From Clostridia bacterium (GTDB taxonomy: Bacteria > Bacillota > Clostridia > Oscillospirales > CAG-272): a stretch of DNA of 43,253 nucleotides. The notes under the pieces are model-generated. The model was not told the origin of the DNA and ran no database searches. It saw only the letters and a program-made list of their open reading frames with translations. Below are positions 5,370 through 14,635 of the stretch, piece by piece; within the stretch, counting starts at the first letter, position 1; every line of letters begins with the position of its first letter. The stretch covers positions 1-43,253 of the forward strand of contig JAGAMD010000009.1 of the NCBI GenBank assembly GCA_017624905.1. Direction: 5' to 3'. A program made the position numbers and the translations under genes.

Positions 5370-8315
5370 GTGAACAGAATGATTGACGATTTACAAGAGT
5401 ATGTAAAAGAAATTGAAAAAGCATATGGTGACAGAGATGCTTATCGATACATAGTTGAAAATACTGTTGTAAGCAAAACATTTAAGAAATTCAAGAAGGA
5501 TATAGATGCTGTTGCCTCTTGGCTTGTCGAAAAGGGCTGGCAAGGAAAGCATATTGCTATTATTGGTTCATCAAGCTACTATTGGGTTACTACATTTTTA
5601 GGTATTGCTTGTAGTGCCAATGTTGTTATTCCTATTGACAAGATGCTACCTGAAAATGAAATTCTTAATCTCTTAGTAATGGGAGATGTTGATTTTGTTT
5701 TTGTATCAGAGGAATTTGAGCCAATGATGAACAGCATTTTAAAGGCTGACAATAAGGTTACTGAGGTTATAAGCTTTTCCGGTACTCGCTACCGTGAGAT
5801 TTTGCGTACAAAGCCTGTAGAGCTACCTAAGATTGATCCAGATGCTTTAGCCGAGATTTTGTTCACGTCTGGCACTACCGGTGTAAGCAAGGGCGTTATG
5901 CTTAGCCAAAGAAACATCGTTTCTAATATTAATGACATATATAGAATGGATTTTGCACAGAACATAAAAAGGGATCCTGTTGTTATGTCTGTTCTTCCAA
6001 TCCATCACACATTTGAGCTAACAGTTGACAACCTTGGTGTTCTCTTCTGCGGTGCTACTGTTTGTATTAATGATAAAATCGAAAACATCGTTGACAATCT
6101 TAATAGATTTAAGCCATCGGTTATTCTTGTAGTTCCTACTATTGCTGAGGTTTTCTATAAAAAGGTTATGGAAAGCATTTCAACCGGTAAGAACAAGCGC
6201 AAGATTGCTTTTGCAAAAAAGGTCAATCACGTGTTCAAAAAATTAAAAATTGATGTTAGACGTCGCCTATACAAGCAGCTTCTTAGTAGGTTTGGCGGCA
6301 ACTTAACCAACGTTATTGTTGGTGGTGCTGCATTACGCCCTGAGATTGCCGAGGCTTTTGATGAATTTGGAATTAATATGTTCCAAGGATATGGTATGAC
6401 TGAGTGCGCTCCACTTATTTCAGCTAACTATCCAAAGGAAAACAGATACGGCTCTGTCGGTAAGCCTGTTTCATATATGGATGTAAAAATTGAAGGTGGC
6501 GAAATCCTCGTTAGAGGCGATGGCGTTATGCTTGGCTACTACAATAATCCAGAAGCAACTAAGGAAGCTTTTTCAGACGGTTGGCTACACACAGGAGACC
6601 TTGGATATTTTGACGAGGACGGCTATTTATACATAACAGGTCGTTCAAAGAATTTAATCATCCTTGATAATGGTAAAAATATTTATCCTGAGGAAATCGA
6701 GGCTCAGATTGGTGTAATCGAGGGCGTTAAGGATGTTATGGTCTATGAAAGCAAGGGTAAGCTATGCGCTGCTATTCAACCGACCGATATAAATGACAAA
6801 TCACTTACACAAAGCATTAGAATAGCTCTAAAGGAAGTAAATGCTCTTTTACCATCATATAAAAGAGTTGTTTCTGCTTCATTTATAGCAAGAGACTTCC
6901 CTAAAACAACTACTCTAAAAATCAAACGTAAGGAAGCTCTTAAGATGATTGAGGAGCTTGTTACAAATCAAACTGTTGTATATGTTCCACCAACAACGGA
7001 GGAGCAAAAGCGTATTATTGCTGCGTTTGAGAACGTGCTTGGTCGTAAGAACATTGGTATAAAGGACGATTTCTTTGATATTGGTGGTTACAGCCTAGCT
7101 GCATTTGAGGCTGCTGCGCTTATTGGTATTCCTGCACAAGAGATTTATGAAAATCCAACTGCAGAGTTACTTGAAAAGGCTATGATTGAGGCTAAGCAGG
7201 ACAAGGCTGAGGAGAGCGAAATAAACGTAAACGAGCTTATTAAGCACAATTCAAGCTTACTACATAATGTAGACGAGGTTAAATATGTTCTTCTTACCGG
7301 TGCTACCGGCTTCTTAGGTGCTCATATTCTTAGTGAGCTGCTTAAGAGAAATATGTATGTAATATGTCTTGTTCGTAACGAGGCAAAGCTTAAAAAGGTT
7401 CTTAGATATTATTTCCCTAAGGAATATCAATATTTTAGATACAAGGTTATGATTGGCGATATTGAAAAGCCAAAGCTTGGTTTAAGTGATGAGAACTATG
7501 CTGTGCTTGTAAAACGTGTTGATATGGTAATCCATACAGCTGCCAATGTAAGCCATGCAGGTAATTACAAGGATTTTGAAAGCACAAACGTAATCGGTAC
7601 TCAAAATGTAATCGATTTCTGTATGAAATCAGGTGCTCTTCTACAACACACCTCAACTGCAAGTGTACACGGTGCGGGTACTGTTGCACAAAACAATCCG
7701 GATGCGACCTTTGACGAGTTTAGCCTTGACATAGGTCAAAACCATACACAAAACGTATATATTCACTCTAAATATAAGGCTGAGGAGCTTATACTTCTAG
7801 CAAGAGAAGCCGGTCTTAAGGCGAACATTTTCCGTATTGGTAACCTTACCTGGAGAATGAGCGACGGTAGATTCCAAAGAAACTCTCAAGACAACGGCTT
7901 TGTTGGTCGTTTTAGAGGTTTATTAAAGGTTAAAAAATACAGTAAGGAGCTCGCTGAGTATCCTATCGACTTTACTCCTGTTGACGAGTGTGCAGATGCT
8001 TATGTTCGTCTTGCACTTTACAACAAGGTAAATAACATTTACAACTTGTATCATCCACAGCTATTTACTGTTGACCAAATCAAGAGAAAATTCTTTACTC
8101 GTATTAAGAAGGTGCCTCGTGAAACCTTTGAGCAATCACTTAAGGCATCAATTACAGATAAGGACGTAGCTATTTTGTCATTCTACAACTCTATTGCATC
8201 TAACTCAAAGAACATTCCTATGAGCAACGAGTTTACTGTAAACGAGCTTAAGAATCTAGGCTTTAAGTGGTCACGTATTGGTATTAGATACCTAAGCTAT
8301 ATTAAAAAGATTTAA
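5370..8315 (+). CDS. Carboxylic acid reductase-like protein: adenylation, carrier and thioester-reductase domains
   Basis: A 981-residue protein with three domains. Residues 1 to about 530 are an acyl-activating adenylation domain of the long-chain acyl-CoA ligase type: FTSGTTGVSKG at 165-175, GYGMTEC at 340-346, TGDLGYFDEDGY at 408-419, and a catalytic Lys in TTLKIKR (K517). Residues about 540-610 are a carrier domain with the phosphopantetheine Ser in DIGGYSL (S575). Residues about 635-981 are a thioester reductase with LLTGATGFLGAHI, STASVHG and the YxxxK motif YIHSKYK. Such an enzyme would adenylate a carboxylic acid, load it on the carrier and release it as an aldehyde with NAD(P)H. The adenylation type suggests a fatty acid; that is inference. 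There is no condensation domain, so it is not a peptide synthetase. GTG at 5370 is chosen because GAGG sits eight bases ahead; the ATG at 5379 is too far away. It is first in an operon with two pls-like genes. Confidence 0.8.
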   Translation: MNRMIDDLQEYVKEIEKAYGDRDAYRYIVENTVVSKTFKKFKKDIDAVASWLVEKGWQGKHIAIIGSSSYYWVTTFLGIACSANVVIPIDKMLPENEILNLLVMGDVDFVFVSEEFEPMMNSILKADNKVTEVISFSGTRYREILRTKPVELPKIDPDALAEILFTSGTTGVSKGVMLSQRNIVSNINDIYRMDFAQNIKRDPVVMSVLPIHHTFELTVDNLGVLFCGATVCINDKIENIVDNLNRFKPSVILVVPTIAEVFYKKVMESISTGKNKRKIAFAKKVNHVFKKLKIDVRRRLYKQLLSRFGGNLTNVIVGGAALRPEIAEAFDEFGINMFQGYGMTECAPLISANYPKENRYGSVGKPVSYMDVKIEGGEILVRGDGVMLGYYNNPEATKEAFSDGWLHTGDLGYFDEDGYLYITGRSKNLIILDNGKNIYPEEIEAQIGVIEGVKDVMVYESKGKLCAAIQPTDINDKSLTQSIRIALKEVNALLPSYKRVVSASFIARDFPKTTTLKIKRKEALKMIEELVTNQTVVYVPPTTEEQKRIIAAFENVLGRKNIGIKDDFFDIGGYSLAAFEAAALIGIPAQEIYENPTAELLEKAMIEAKQDKAEESEINVNELIKHNSSLLHNVDEVKYVLLTGATGFLGAHILSELLKRNMYVICLVRNEAKLKKVLRYYFPKEYQYFRYKVMIGDIEKPKLGLSDENYAVLVKRVDMVIHTAANVSHAGNYKDFESTNVIGTQNVIDFCMKSGALLQHTSTASVHGAGTVAQNNPDATFDEFSLDIGQNHTQNVYIHSKYKAEELILLAREAGLKANIFRIGNLTWRMSDGRFQRNSQDNGFVGRFRGLLKVKKYSKELAEYPIDFTPVDECADAYVRLALYNKVNNIYNLYHPQLFTVDQIKRKFFTRIKKVPRETFEQSLKASITDKDVAILSFYNSIASNSKNIPMSNEFTVNELKNLGFKWSRIGIRYLSYIKKI

Positions 8316-8328
8316 TGAAAGGAAAGCT

Positions 8329-11250
8329 ATGAGAATAGGTATAGATATAGGTTCAACAACAATTAAGTGTGTTGTACTTGACGACCAAGGTAATCTCCTA
8401 CATAAAAGCTATGAGCGACACTTCGCTATGATTAAGGAGAAAACCCGTGAGGTTATAAAGGGACTTATAGATAAATTCAATATAAATGAGCCTGTAGTAT
8501 GTGCCGTTTCCGGTTCGGCGGGTATGGGCCTTGCTGAACGAGCAGGTATCCCTTTTGTACAAGAGGTTTATGCTACTAAGGTAGCTATAAGTCATCGTCT
8601 TCCAAGCACTGATGTTGTTATTGAGCTTGGCGGAGAGGATGCCAAAATCCTCTTCCTAAAAGGAAATCTTGAGGTACGTATGAACGGTACGTGCGCAGGT
8701 GGTACAGGTGCATTTGCTGACCAAATGGCAAGCTTAATGCAAATTACACCGGATGAAATGAATGAGCTTGCAAAAAATTATGAAAAAATCTACTCTATTG
8801 CATCACGTTGCGGTGTATTTGCAAAAACTGATATACAGCCTCTTCTTAACCAAGGTGCAAGAAAAGAGGATATTTCCGCAAGTATTTTCTACGCAATAGT
8901 TAACCAAACAATTACAGGCTTGGCTCAGGGCCATCCTATTGAAGGTAATATTGTATATCTTGGCGGTCCGCTCACCTTCTTAACTGAGTTAAGACGAGCT
9001 TTTGATAAAACACTAAATTGTGAGGGCATTTGTCCCGAGGACTCACTTGTTTTTGTTGCACTTGGTGCAGCATATTATGCCGAGGAAAAGGTTGACCTTT
9101 CTAAAGCGTATGACATAATCGGTGAAAAATCAGATTTTGGTGTTGAATCCTCTCTTAAGCCTCTTTTTGCAAATCAAGAGGAATTTGATGAGTTTATCGA
9201 AAGACACAATAAAAATAGAGTTCCAAGAAAGGAAGGCATTGAGTACGAGGGTGATGCTTATCTAGGTATCGACTCCGGCTCTACAACCTTAAAGGTTGTT
9301 CTTACTGACAAGGACGGTGCTATTATCTTCTCTAAATATCAATCAAACCAAGGTAAGCCTATTGATGTAGTTAGAGAAACACTGCTTGAAATGTATGAAA
9401 AATATCCTAATGTCAAGATTGTATCCAGTGCAGTTACAGGCTATGGCGAGGATATGATGAGAAATGCTTTAGGCATTGATATTGGAGTTGTTGAAACAGT
9501 TGCTCACTTTACTGCTGCTAAGTATTTTATGCCTGATGTTGAGTTTATTATCGACATCGGTGGTCAAGATATGAAGTGCTTTAAGATACGCAACGGAGCT
9601 ATTGACAACATATTCCTAAACGAGGCTTGTTCTTCCGGATGTGGCTCTTTCTTACAGGCGTTTGCATCCTCGCTTGGATATCCAATTGACGAGTTTGCAA
9701 GGCTTGGACTTTTTGGCAACAATCCTGTTGACCTTGGCTCAAGATGTACTGTATTTATGAACTCCTCCGTAAAGCAAGCACAAAAGGAAGGTGTAACTGT
9801 TGAAAACATTTCAGCAGGTCTTTCCATCAGCGTTGTTAAAAATGCCCTTTACAAGGTTATTAGAGTTCACTCGGCTGATGAGCTTGGCAAGAAAATCGTT
9901 GTTCAAGGTGGAACATTCTTAAACAATGCCGTTCTTCGTGCATTTGAGCAAGAAATCGGCGTTAATGTTATCCGTCCTGACATTGCCGGAATGATGGGTG
10001 CATACGGTGCTGCTCTTTATGCAAATCAAATGAAAAAGCACAGCGGTTACTCTACAATTCTTTCTTATGAGGAACTAAAGAATTTCAGCTACACAATAAA
10101 AAATGTTACTTGTAATGGCTGTAACAACAAATGCCACTTAACCGTTAATGATTTTGGTAACGGACGCAAGTTCATTGGTGGCAACCGTTGTGAAAAGCCC
10201 GTAACAAACAAGGCTCAAGACGATTCACTCAATCTATATGAGTATAAAATCAAAAAGCTGGCAGAATTCCCTGAGGGAGATGGAGCTCGTGGTGTTATAG
10301 GTCTGCCTATGGGACTTAATATGTACGAGATGTATCCATTTTGGAATACTTTATTCAGAGCTCTCGGCTTTAAGGTTAAGATGAGCGGATTCTCAAACAG
10401 AAAGCTATATCTAAAGGGACAAGGTACTATTCCATCTGATACAGTATGCTTCCCTGCTAAGCTTATGCACGGTCATATTCAAAAGCTAATTGAAATGGAT
10501 GTTGATGCTATCTTCTATCCTTGTATGACCTACAACTTTAACGAGAAAAAGGCTAAAAACAACTTTAACTGTGCAGTTATTGCCGGATATCCGGAGGTTA
10601 TTGAGGCAAATACACTTAATTTTGGTGATATTAAATATATCAACGATTATGTTGGCCCTCATAACAGACGTGGCTTTGCCACAAGATTCAAAAAGGTGCT
10701 TCAAAAGCATTTTGGCACATTTACTGTCGGCGAGGTTAAAAAGGCTTGTAAGTTAGCTTATAAGGCTTATGATAGCTATATGGCTGATATTAACCGTGAG
10801 GGATTAAAGATAGTAAGCGAGGCAAGAGCACAGGGCAAGAAGATTATCGTTCTTTCCGGTCGTCCATACCACGCAGATCCTGAGATTAACCACGGTATAC
10901 ATAAGCTTATTTGTGCACTCGGCTTTGCAGTTGTATCCGAGGATGCAGTTGCATCTATGGTGCCTAAATTCAAGGTAAATCTACTTAGCCAATGGACATA
11001 TCACCAAAGACTGTTCTCCTCTGCTAAGTATGTTGCAGGGCAAGATGATATGTATCTTGTACACCTTGTTTCCTTCGGTTGCGGTCTTGATGCACTTACA
11101 ACCGATGAGGTGCGTAGTATTCTTGAATATTATGGTAAGCTATATACACAAATTAAGATAGACGAGGTTACTAACCTCGGTGCAATTAAGATTCGTCTAA
11201 GAAGCCTAATTGCCGCAATCGAGCAACAAAGTAAGGAGGGATTAAGATGA
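8329..11250 (+). CDS. plsA: Tandem ASKHA activase with a Cys-rich C-terminal domain; PlsA-like plasmalogen synthase subunit
   Basis: A 973-residue protein. It has two copies of the BadF/HgdC-type ATPase activase, each starting with a phosphate loop (GIDIGSTTIK at 4-13, GIDSGSTTLK at 313-322). Each copy also has two Cys at the positions that hold the [4Fe-4S] cluster in HgdC: C122 and C161, C434 and C473. One chain therefore holds all four ligands that a HgdC dimer would. Residues about 585-960 are a DUF2229-like domain with C595, C598, C602 and C621. This layout matches the large activase/reductase proteins related to benzoyl-CoA reductase and 2-hydroxyacyl-CoA dehydratase, including the clostridial plasmalogen synthase that reduces ester lipids to vinyl ethers. 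Which of the two pls names belongs here is my inference. It starts 13 bases after the upstream gene and overlaps the next by ATGA. The function could also be reduction of another acyl substrate. Confidence 0.7.
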   Translation: MRIGIDIGSTTIKCVVLDDQGNLLHKSYERHFAMIKEKTREVIKGLIDKFNINEPVVCAVSGSAGMGLAERAGIPFVQEVYATKVAISHRLPSTDVVIELGGEDAKILFLKGNLEVRMNGTCAGGTGAFADQMASLMQITPDEMNELAKNYEKIYSIASRCGVFAKTDIQPLLNQGARKEDISASIFYAIVNQTITGLAQGHPIEGNIVYLGGPLTFLTELRRAFDKTLNCEGICPEDSLVFVALGAAYYAEEKVDLSKAYDIIGEKSDFGVESSLKPLFANQEEFDEFIERHNKNRVPRKEGIEYEGDAYLGIDSGSTTLKVVLTDKDGAIIFSKYQSNQGKPIDVVRETLLEMYEKYPNVKIVSSAVTGYGEDMMRNALGIDIGVVETVAHFTAAKYFMPDVEFIIDIGGQDMKCFKIRNGAIDNIFLNEACSSGCGSFLQAFASSLGYPIDEFARLGLFGNNPVDLGSRCTVFMNSSVKQAQKEGVTVENISAGLSISVVKNALYKVIRVHSADELGKKIVVQGGTFLNNAVLRAFEQEIGVNVIRPDIAGMMGAYGAALYANQMKKHSGYSTILSYEELKNFSYTIKNVTCNGCNNKCHLTVNDFGNGRKFIGGNRCEKPVTNKAQDDSLNLYEYKIKKLAEFPEGDGARGVIGLPMGLNMYEMYPFWNTLFRALGFKVKMSGFSNRKLYLKGQGTIPSDTVCFPAKLMHGHIQKLIEMDVDAIFYPCMTYNFNEKKAKNNFNCAVIAGYPEVIEANTLNFGDIKYINDYVGPHNRRGFATRFKKVLQKHFGTFTVGEVKKACKLAYKAYDSYMADINREGLKIVSEARAQGKKIIVLSGRPYHADPEINHGIHKLICALGFAVVSEDAVASMVPKFKVNLLSQWTYHQRLFSSAKYVAGQDDMYLVHLVSFGCGLDALTTDEVRSILEYYGKLYTQIKIDEVTNLGAIKIRLRSLIAAIEQQSKEGLR

Positions 11251-12530
11251 AGAAAGATTCACCTTACAGAGACAGAGTAAAATTCACTCTAAAGATGAAA
11301 AAGGACTACACTATTCTCTCTCCTGCTATGGCTCCTATACACTTTAAAATACTTAAGCCTATTCTATTAAGACAAGGCTTTAAGATTGAAATTATGGATG
11401 CTGAAGGGCCTGAGGTATTGCAGCTCGCACTCAAATATCTACACAACGATATGTGCTATCCATCAATGCTTACAACGGGACAAATGCTGGCTACTATTAT
11501 GAGTGGCAAGTACGATCCTGACAAGGTGGCTATGGTTATCACTCAATCCGGTGGTGGTTGTCGTGATAGTAACTATATCAACCTTATGAGAAAGGCATTT
11601 GAAAAAGCCGGTTATCCTAATGTACCATTTATTTCTGCTAACATTTGGGGGCTTGAGCTTAACTCCGGTGTAAACCTTACAGCAAAGTCACTTCTTATGG
11701 CACTTGCCGGTCTTATCTATGGCGATATGATTATGATTGTTAGCAATCAAGTACGTCCATATGAGGTTAACAAGGGCGAAACAGATGCAATGATAGATAA
11801 GTGGACTACTAAGCTTGGCGAGGGCTTTTTCAAGGGTCGTGGCTTTACCACTAAGGCTATAAAGAAAAACCTCAAGGCTATTGCAGATGATTTTGCATCT
11901 ATCGAGATAAAAAAGACTCCTAAGGTTAAGGTCGCAGTTATTGGTGAGCTATTCTTAAAGTATTCTGCTCCCGGTAACAACCACTTAGAGGAGTTCTTGG
12001 CTGAGCAGGATTGCGAGGTATATGTACCAAGTATTTTAGGCTTTGGAATTTACAAGACAAATGGAGCTTTAGAGGATTTAAGGCTTTATGGTGGCAACAA
12101 GGCTAAAAAAGCCATCTTAGAGGTTGCTATGAAATATATGTTCAAGATGGAGGATATACTAATATCTGCTATTGAAAACAATCCTAATTTTGTGCCGCCG
12201 GAAAGAGTAAATGACCTTAAAAAGCGTGCCGAGGGTGTTATTGGTATTGGCAATAGTATGGGCGAGGGTTGGTATTTGGCAGCTGAAATGCTTGAGTTTG
12301 CTGACCACGGCTATGAAAATATTGTTATCGTTCAACCATTTGGCTGTCTACCTTGCCACGTTGCAGCTAAAGGTATGATGAACAAGGTTAGACGTATTGA
12401 CCCACGACTCAATATCGTAGATATTGAATACGACCCGGGTGCAACCAAGGTAAACCAAGAAAACAGAATAAAGCTTATGCTTGTAGTTGCCAAGGAAAAT
12501 CTTAACAAAAAAGAAGCTGAAAATAAATAA
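11247..12530 (+). CDS. plsR: 2-hydroxyacyl-CoA dehydratase-like subunit; PlsR-like partner
   Basis: A 427-residue protein of the HgdB/BcrC-like superfamily, expected to carry a low-potential iron-sulfur cluster reduced by the upstream activase. Conserved Cys occur in NDMCYPS (C70), SGGGCRDSNY (C105) and FGCLPCHV (C367, C370). MGEGWYLAAEM and the C-terminal EYDPGATKVNQENR are also typical. Together with the 973-residue upstream protein it makes 1,400 residues, about the length of the single-chain versions of this family, so here the chain is encoded as two genes. The start overlaps the upstream stop (ATGA, 11247-11250) and has its own GGAGG six bases ahead, so the split is a real gene boundary and not a sequencing frameshift. 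It ends at a strong terminator. Confidence 0.7.
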   Translation: MKKDSPYRDRVKFTLKMKKDYTILSPAMAPIHFKILKPILLRQGFKIEIMDAEGPEVLQLALKYLHNDMCYPSMLTTGQMLATIMSGKYDPDKVAMVITQSGGGCRDSNYINLMRKAFEKAGYPNVPFISANIWGLELNSGVNLTAKSLLMALAGLIYGDMIMIVSNQVRPYEVNKGETDAMIDKWTTKLGEGFFKGRGFTTKAIKKNLKAIADDFASIEIKKTPKVKVAVIGELFLKYSAPGNNHLEEFLAEQDCEVYVPSILGFGIYKTNGALEDLRLYGGNKAKKAILEVAMKYMFKMEDILISAIENNPNFVPPERVNDLKKRAEGVIGIGNSMGEGWYLAAEMLEFADHGYENIVIVQPFGCLPCHVAAKGMMNKVRRIDPRLNIVDIEYDPGATKVNQENRIKLMLVVAKENLNKKEAENK

Positions 12531-12563
12531 AAAACAGACACAGGGCACCCTGTGTCTGTTTTT
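12531..12563. terminator. Bidirectional terminator between convergent operons
   Basis: AAAACAGACACAGGG (12531-12545) pairs with CCCTGTGTCTGTTTT (12548-12562), a perfect long stem with A and T runs outside. It closes the plus-strand pls-like operon and the minus-strand araM-HAD operon, whose stop codon it touches. Confidence 0.85.
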
Positions 12564-13285
12564 TATAGTAAATCCTTTACTACGTCTTCAAAATTTCTAT
12601 AATCGTCAATGGTTAGATAATTGAAGTCGGCTTTATATACGCTCTCGTCATTACCGCCCACGCCGTAGTCATCACCTATATAGGCTACCTCGCTGTGTGA
12701 TATACCATTTTCCTTACAATAGAGGTCTAAAGCATAGTATTTATTGTATGGCTTTGGGGACATATCAAAGGATGACGAGCCACCGACAAAAACATTGTAA
12801 TTAGCAAAGCAATCAGAAACCTCGTCATATATGGCTCTACGCTTTTCTCTTGTTGGATCAAAGGCTAGCTTTTCCTCTTGAATTGCCTTTGTACCAAGAA
12901 TTGGGAAGGTAATGCAGCCTGATGGATGAAATTCAACACTTTCACCACGGAACGAGGTAAAGCCATATTTTTCTCTAAAATATGCAACCTTTTCTTCTAT
13001 ATAAGATTTATCAACGTCAAAGGTAACATCTCTTTTAATATCCATCTTACCTGTTTGATGGTTATATGTAGCATACTGTAAGCCATAGTTACCTATTATA
13101 TCAATAGGGTATTCATTCATTTGATTGAAAATTCTAGAAGTTTGACCTGCACCAACCATAATAAGCTTATACTTTTTTGATAGCTTGTCTAATACGCTTT
13201 TATTTTTCTCATCAAGCTTTTCTCTATGCTGTGTAAGTGTGCCATCTAAATCCATAGCGATTAATTTTATTTTTGTCTTGTCCAT
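12563..13285 (-). CDS. HAD-superfamily phosphatase, phosphomannomutase-like
   Basis: A 240-residue HAD-IIB protein. Motif I is MDLDGTLTQ near the N-terminus with two catalytic Asp. Motif II is the Gly of VGAGQTS, and the C-terminal motif is YIGDDYGVGGND. GGSSSFDMSPKPYNKYYAL resembles the substrate loop of eukaryotic-type phosphomannomutases, but bacterial relatives of this length are usually phosphatases. It follows the glycerol-1-phosphate dehydrogenase gene 25 bases downstream on the same strand, so it may act on the product of that enzyme or a sugar phosphate linked to it; that is inference. AGAGGA precedes the ATG. Confidence 0.8.
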   Translation of the reverse strand: MDKTKIKLIAMDLDGTLTQHREKLDEKNKSVLDKLSKKYKLIMVGAGQTSRIFNQMNEYPIDIIGNYGLQYATYNHQTGKMDIKRDVTFDVDKSYIEEKVAYFREKYGFTSFRGESVEFHPSGCITFPILGTKAIQEEKLAFDPTREKRRAIYDEVSDCFANYNVFVGGSSSFDMSPKPYNKYYALDLYCKENGISHSEVAYIGDDYGVGGNDESVYKADFNYLTIDDYRNFEDVVKDLL

Positions 13286-13310
13286 TTTAATTCCTCTAGC
13301 TTTTATAATG

Positions 13311-14567
13311 TCATTCTCCTAGGTCATAGTTATACCACAAAACAGTATATCTATCCTTTAAATCCTTTGCATATCTAACTGCGTTTTCTATCTTTTTCTT
13401 GCCGTACAGCTTGTAAAACTCGCTTATGTCAAGTTCACAAAGCGATAGCATTTCCTTGATTTGTTTTGATGTCGGCATTTTACTTAAAATACCTTTGATT
13501 TCTTGCTCTTTTTCTTTATAAATAGGTAGTCTGTTTTGATTATATCTGCCCATTTTTTCTTGTAATTTTATACAGCCGTTTGCTACCTTGCCATATGTTG
13601 CTTGCATATTTTTTAGGTACTCTTCTCTTGGCTCTGTATATTGCTCACTTGGAAGCTCTTTTTTAAGTAGATTTTCTCTAATTTCGGCAGTTATAACGGT
13701 TGAATATACAACATCTATTCCGTGTGGAAAATATGGCTCATTTTTAACTATTCCTGTTATTTCAAAATAGTGTGAAAGATGATGCTCACTACCTGAGGCC
13801 GGACGGGAGGTGGTTGCAAATGACATCATAATGCCGACTACAATAAGAGCCTCGGTTAAATTCTTTACACTCTCTTCCTCTCTTTTTAGAAGTCCATTGG
13901 CAGTTTTCAAGGTTTTCTCTATCATTTTGTAAGTAGTATCATATATGTACTGACAGAAATATTCATCATTTACAGCACGGGAAAGCTCCCAATCATTTAG
14001 TGCGGAATATTTACCAATAATATCACCATAGCCCGCCTTTATCATTTCCATTGGGGCATTTTTTAAAACTTTAGTGTCGGCTATTATAGCAAGTGGTAAG
14101 CCGGCTGGCACTGTTTCCTTCATTCCATTTAAAATCATAGCAGCACCGCTTGAGGCATAGCCGTCCATTGATGGAGCTGTTGCAACTATCATATATGGAA
14201 TACCCGAAAAATGAGAAACATATTTACAAAGGTCCTGTATAACACCTGAGCCAATGCCGACAATTAAATCAATGCCCTCTATATTTTCGTTTACCTTGTC
14301 TATTGCTCTTTCATCAGGAATTAAGACTGTTTTGCCAGAAAAAATCACTCTGCTTTTTACCTTATTATAAAGAGCCTTTTCTGTTTCTTTTCCACATGCA
14401 GAGTATGTATTATCATCAGCAACTATCAAAACATTTTTGTATTTTTCTGTCAGGTGGGAAAGGTGCTTTGTAGCATTGCTTTCGATATATACATTTTCAA
14501 TTGGGCATTTATGCTCCTTGCCACAAGAATTGCATTTGACGCCCTTTAAAATTCGATTAATATCCAT
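13311..14567 (-). CDS. araM: Glycerol-1-phosphate dehydrogenase (AraM/EgsA type)
   Basis: A 418-residue metal-dependent dehydrogenase of the iron-alcohol-dehydrogenase/glycerol dehydrogenase superfamily, which would reduce dihydroxyacetone phosphate to sn-glycerol 1-phosphate. The nucleotide site is GIGSGVIQDLCKY, followed by ATAPSMDGYAS. Metal ligands are visible as Asp in GYGDIIGKY, His in GSEHHLSHYFE and His in YFPHGIDVVYS. The N-terminus has CNSCGKEHKC, a CX2CX3HXC pattern at C12, C15, H19 and C21 that may bind zinc. In Bacillus, AraM supplies glycerol 1-phosphate for an archaeal-type ether-linked prenyl glycerol. No arabinose genes are present here. It is first in an operon with the HAD phosphatase and converges on the pls-like operon. 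Confidence 0.85.
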   Translation of the reverse strand: MDINRILKGVKCNSCGKEHKCPIENVYIESNATKHLSHLTEKYKNVLIVADDNTYSACGKETEKALYNKVKSRVIFSGKTVLIPDERAIDKVNENIEGIDLIVGIGSGVIQDLCKYVSHFSGIPYMIVATAPSMDGYASSGAAMILNGMKETVPAGLPLAIIADTKVLKNAPMEMIKAGYGDIIGKYSALNDWELSRAVNDEYFCQYIYDTTYKMIEKTLKTANGLLKREEESVKNLTEALIVVGIMMSFATTSRPASGSEHHLSHYFEITGIVKNEPYFPHGIDVVYSTVITAEIRENLLKKELPSEQYTEPREEYLKNMQATYGKVANGCIKLQEKMGRYNQNRLPIYKEKEQEIKGILSKMPTSKQIKEMLSLCELDISEFYKLYGKKKIENAVRYAKDLKDRYTVLWYNYDLGE

Positions 14568-14597
14568 TGCCTCTCCTTTTTAACACATTATAAAACA

Positions 14598-14626
14598 AGT
14601 ATAACCTATTTTTAGAATTATTTCAA
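14598..14626 (-). promoter_or_regulatory. Promoter of the araM-HAD operon
   Basis: On the minus strand, TTGAAA (14621-14626) and TATACT (14598-14603) have a 17-base spacer, about 30 bases before the araM start. Confidence 0.65.
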
Positions 14627-14635
14627 TAACATAAG

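Noticed and set aside
5370-8315. Nonribosomal peptide synthetase module
   Set aside because: There is no condensation domain, and the adenylation domain is of the acyl-CoA ligase type.
11247-11250. Frameshift breaking a single activase/dehydratase gene
   Set aside because: The second gene has a proper GGAGG and ATG, and the ATGA overlap is the standard form of translational coupling also seen at uxaB-uxaA, uxaA-uxaC and atpH-atpA.
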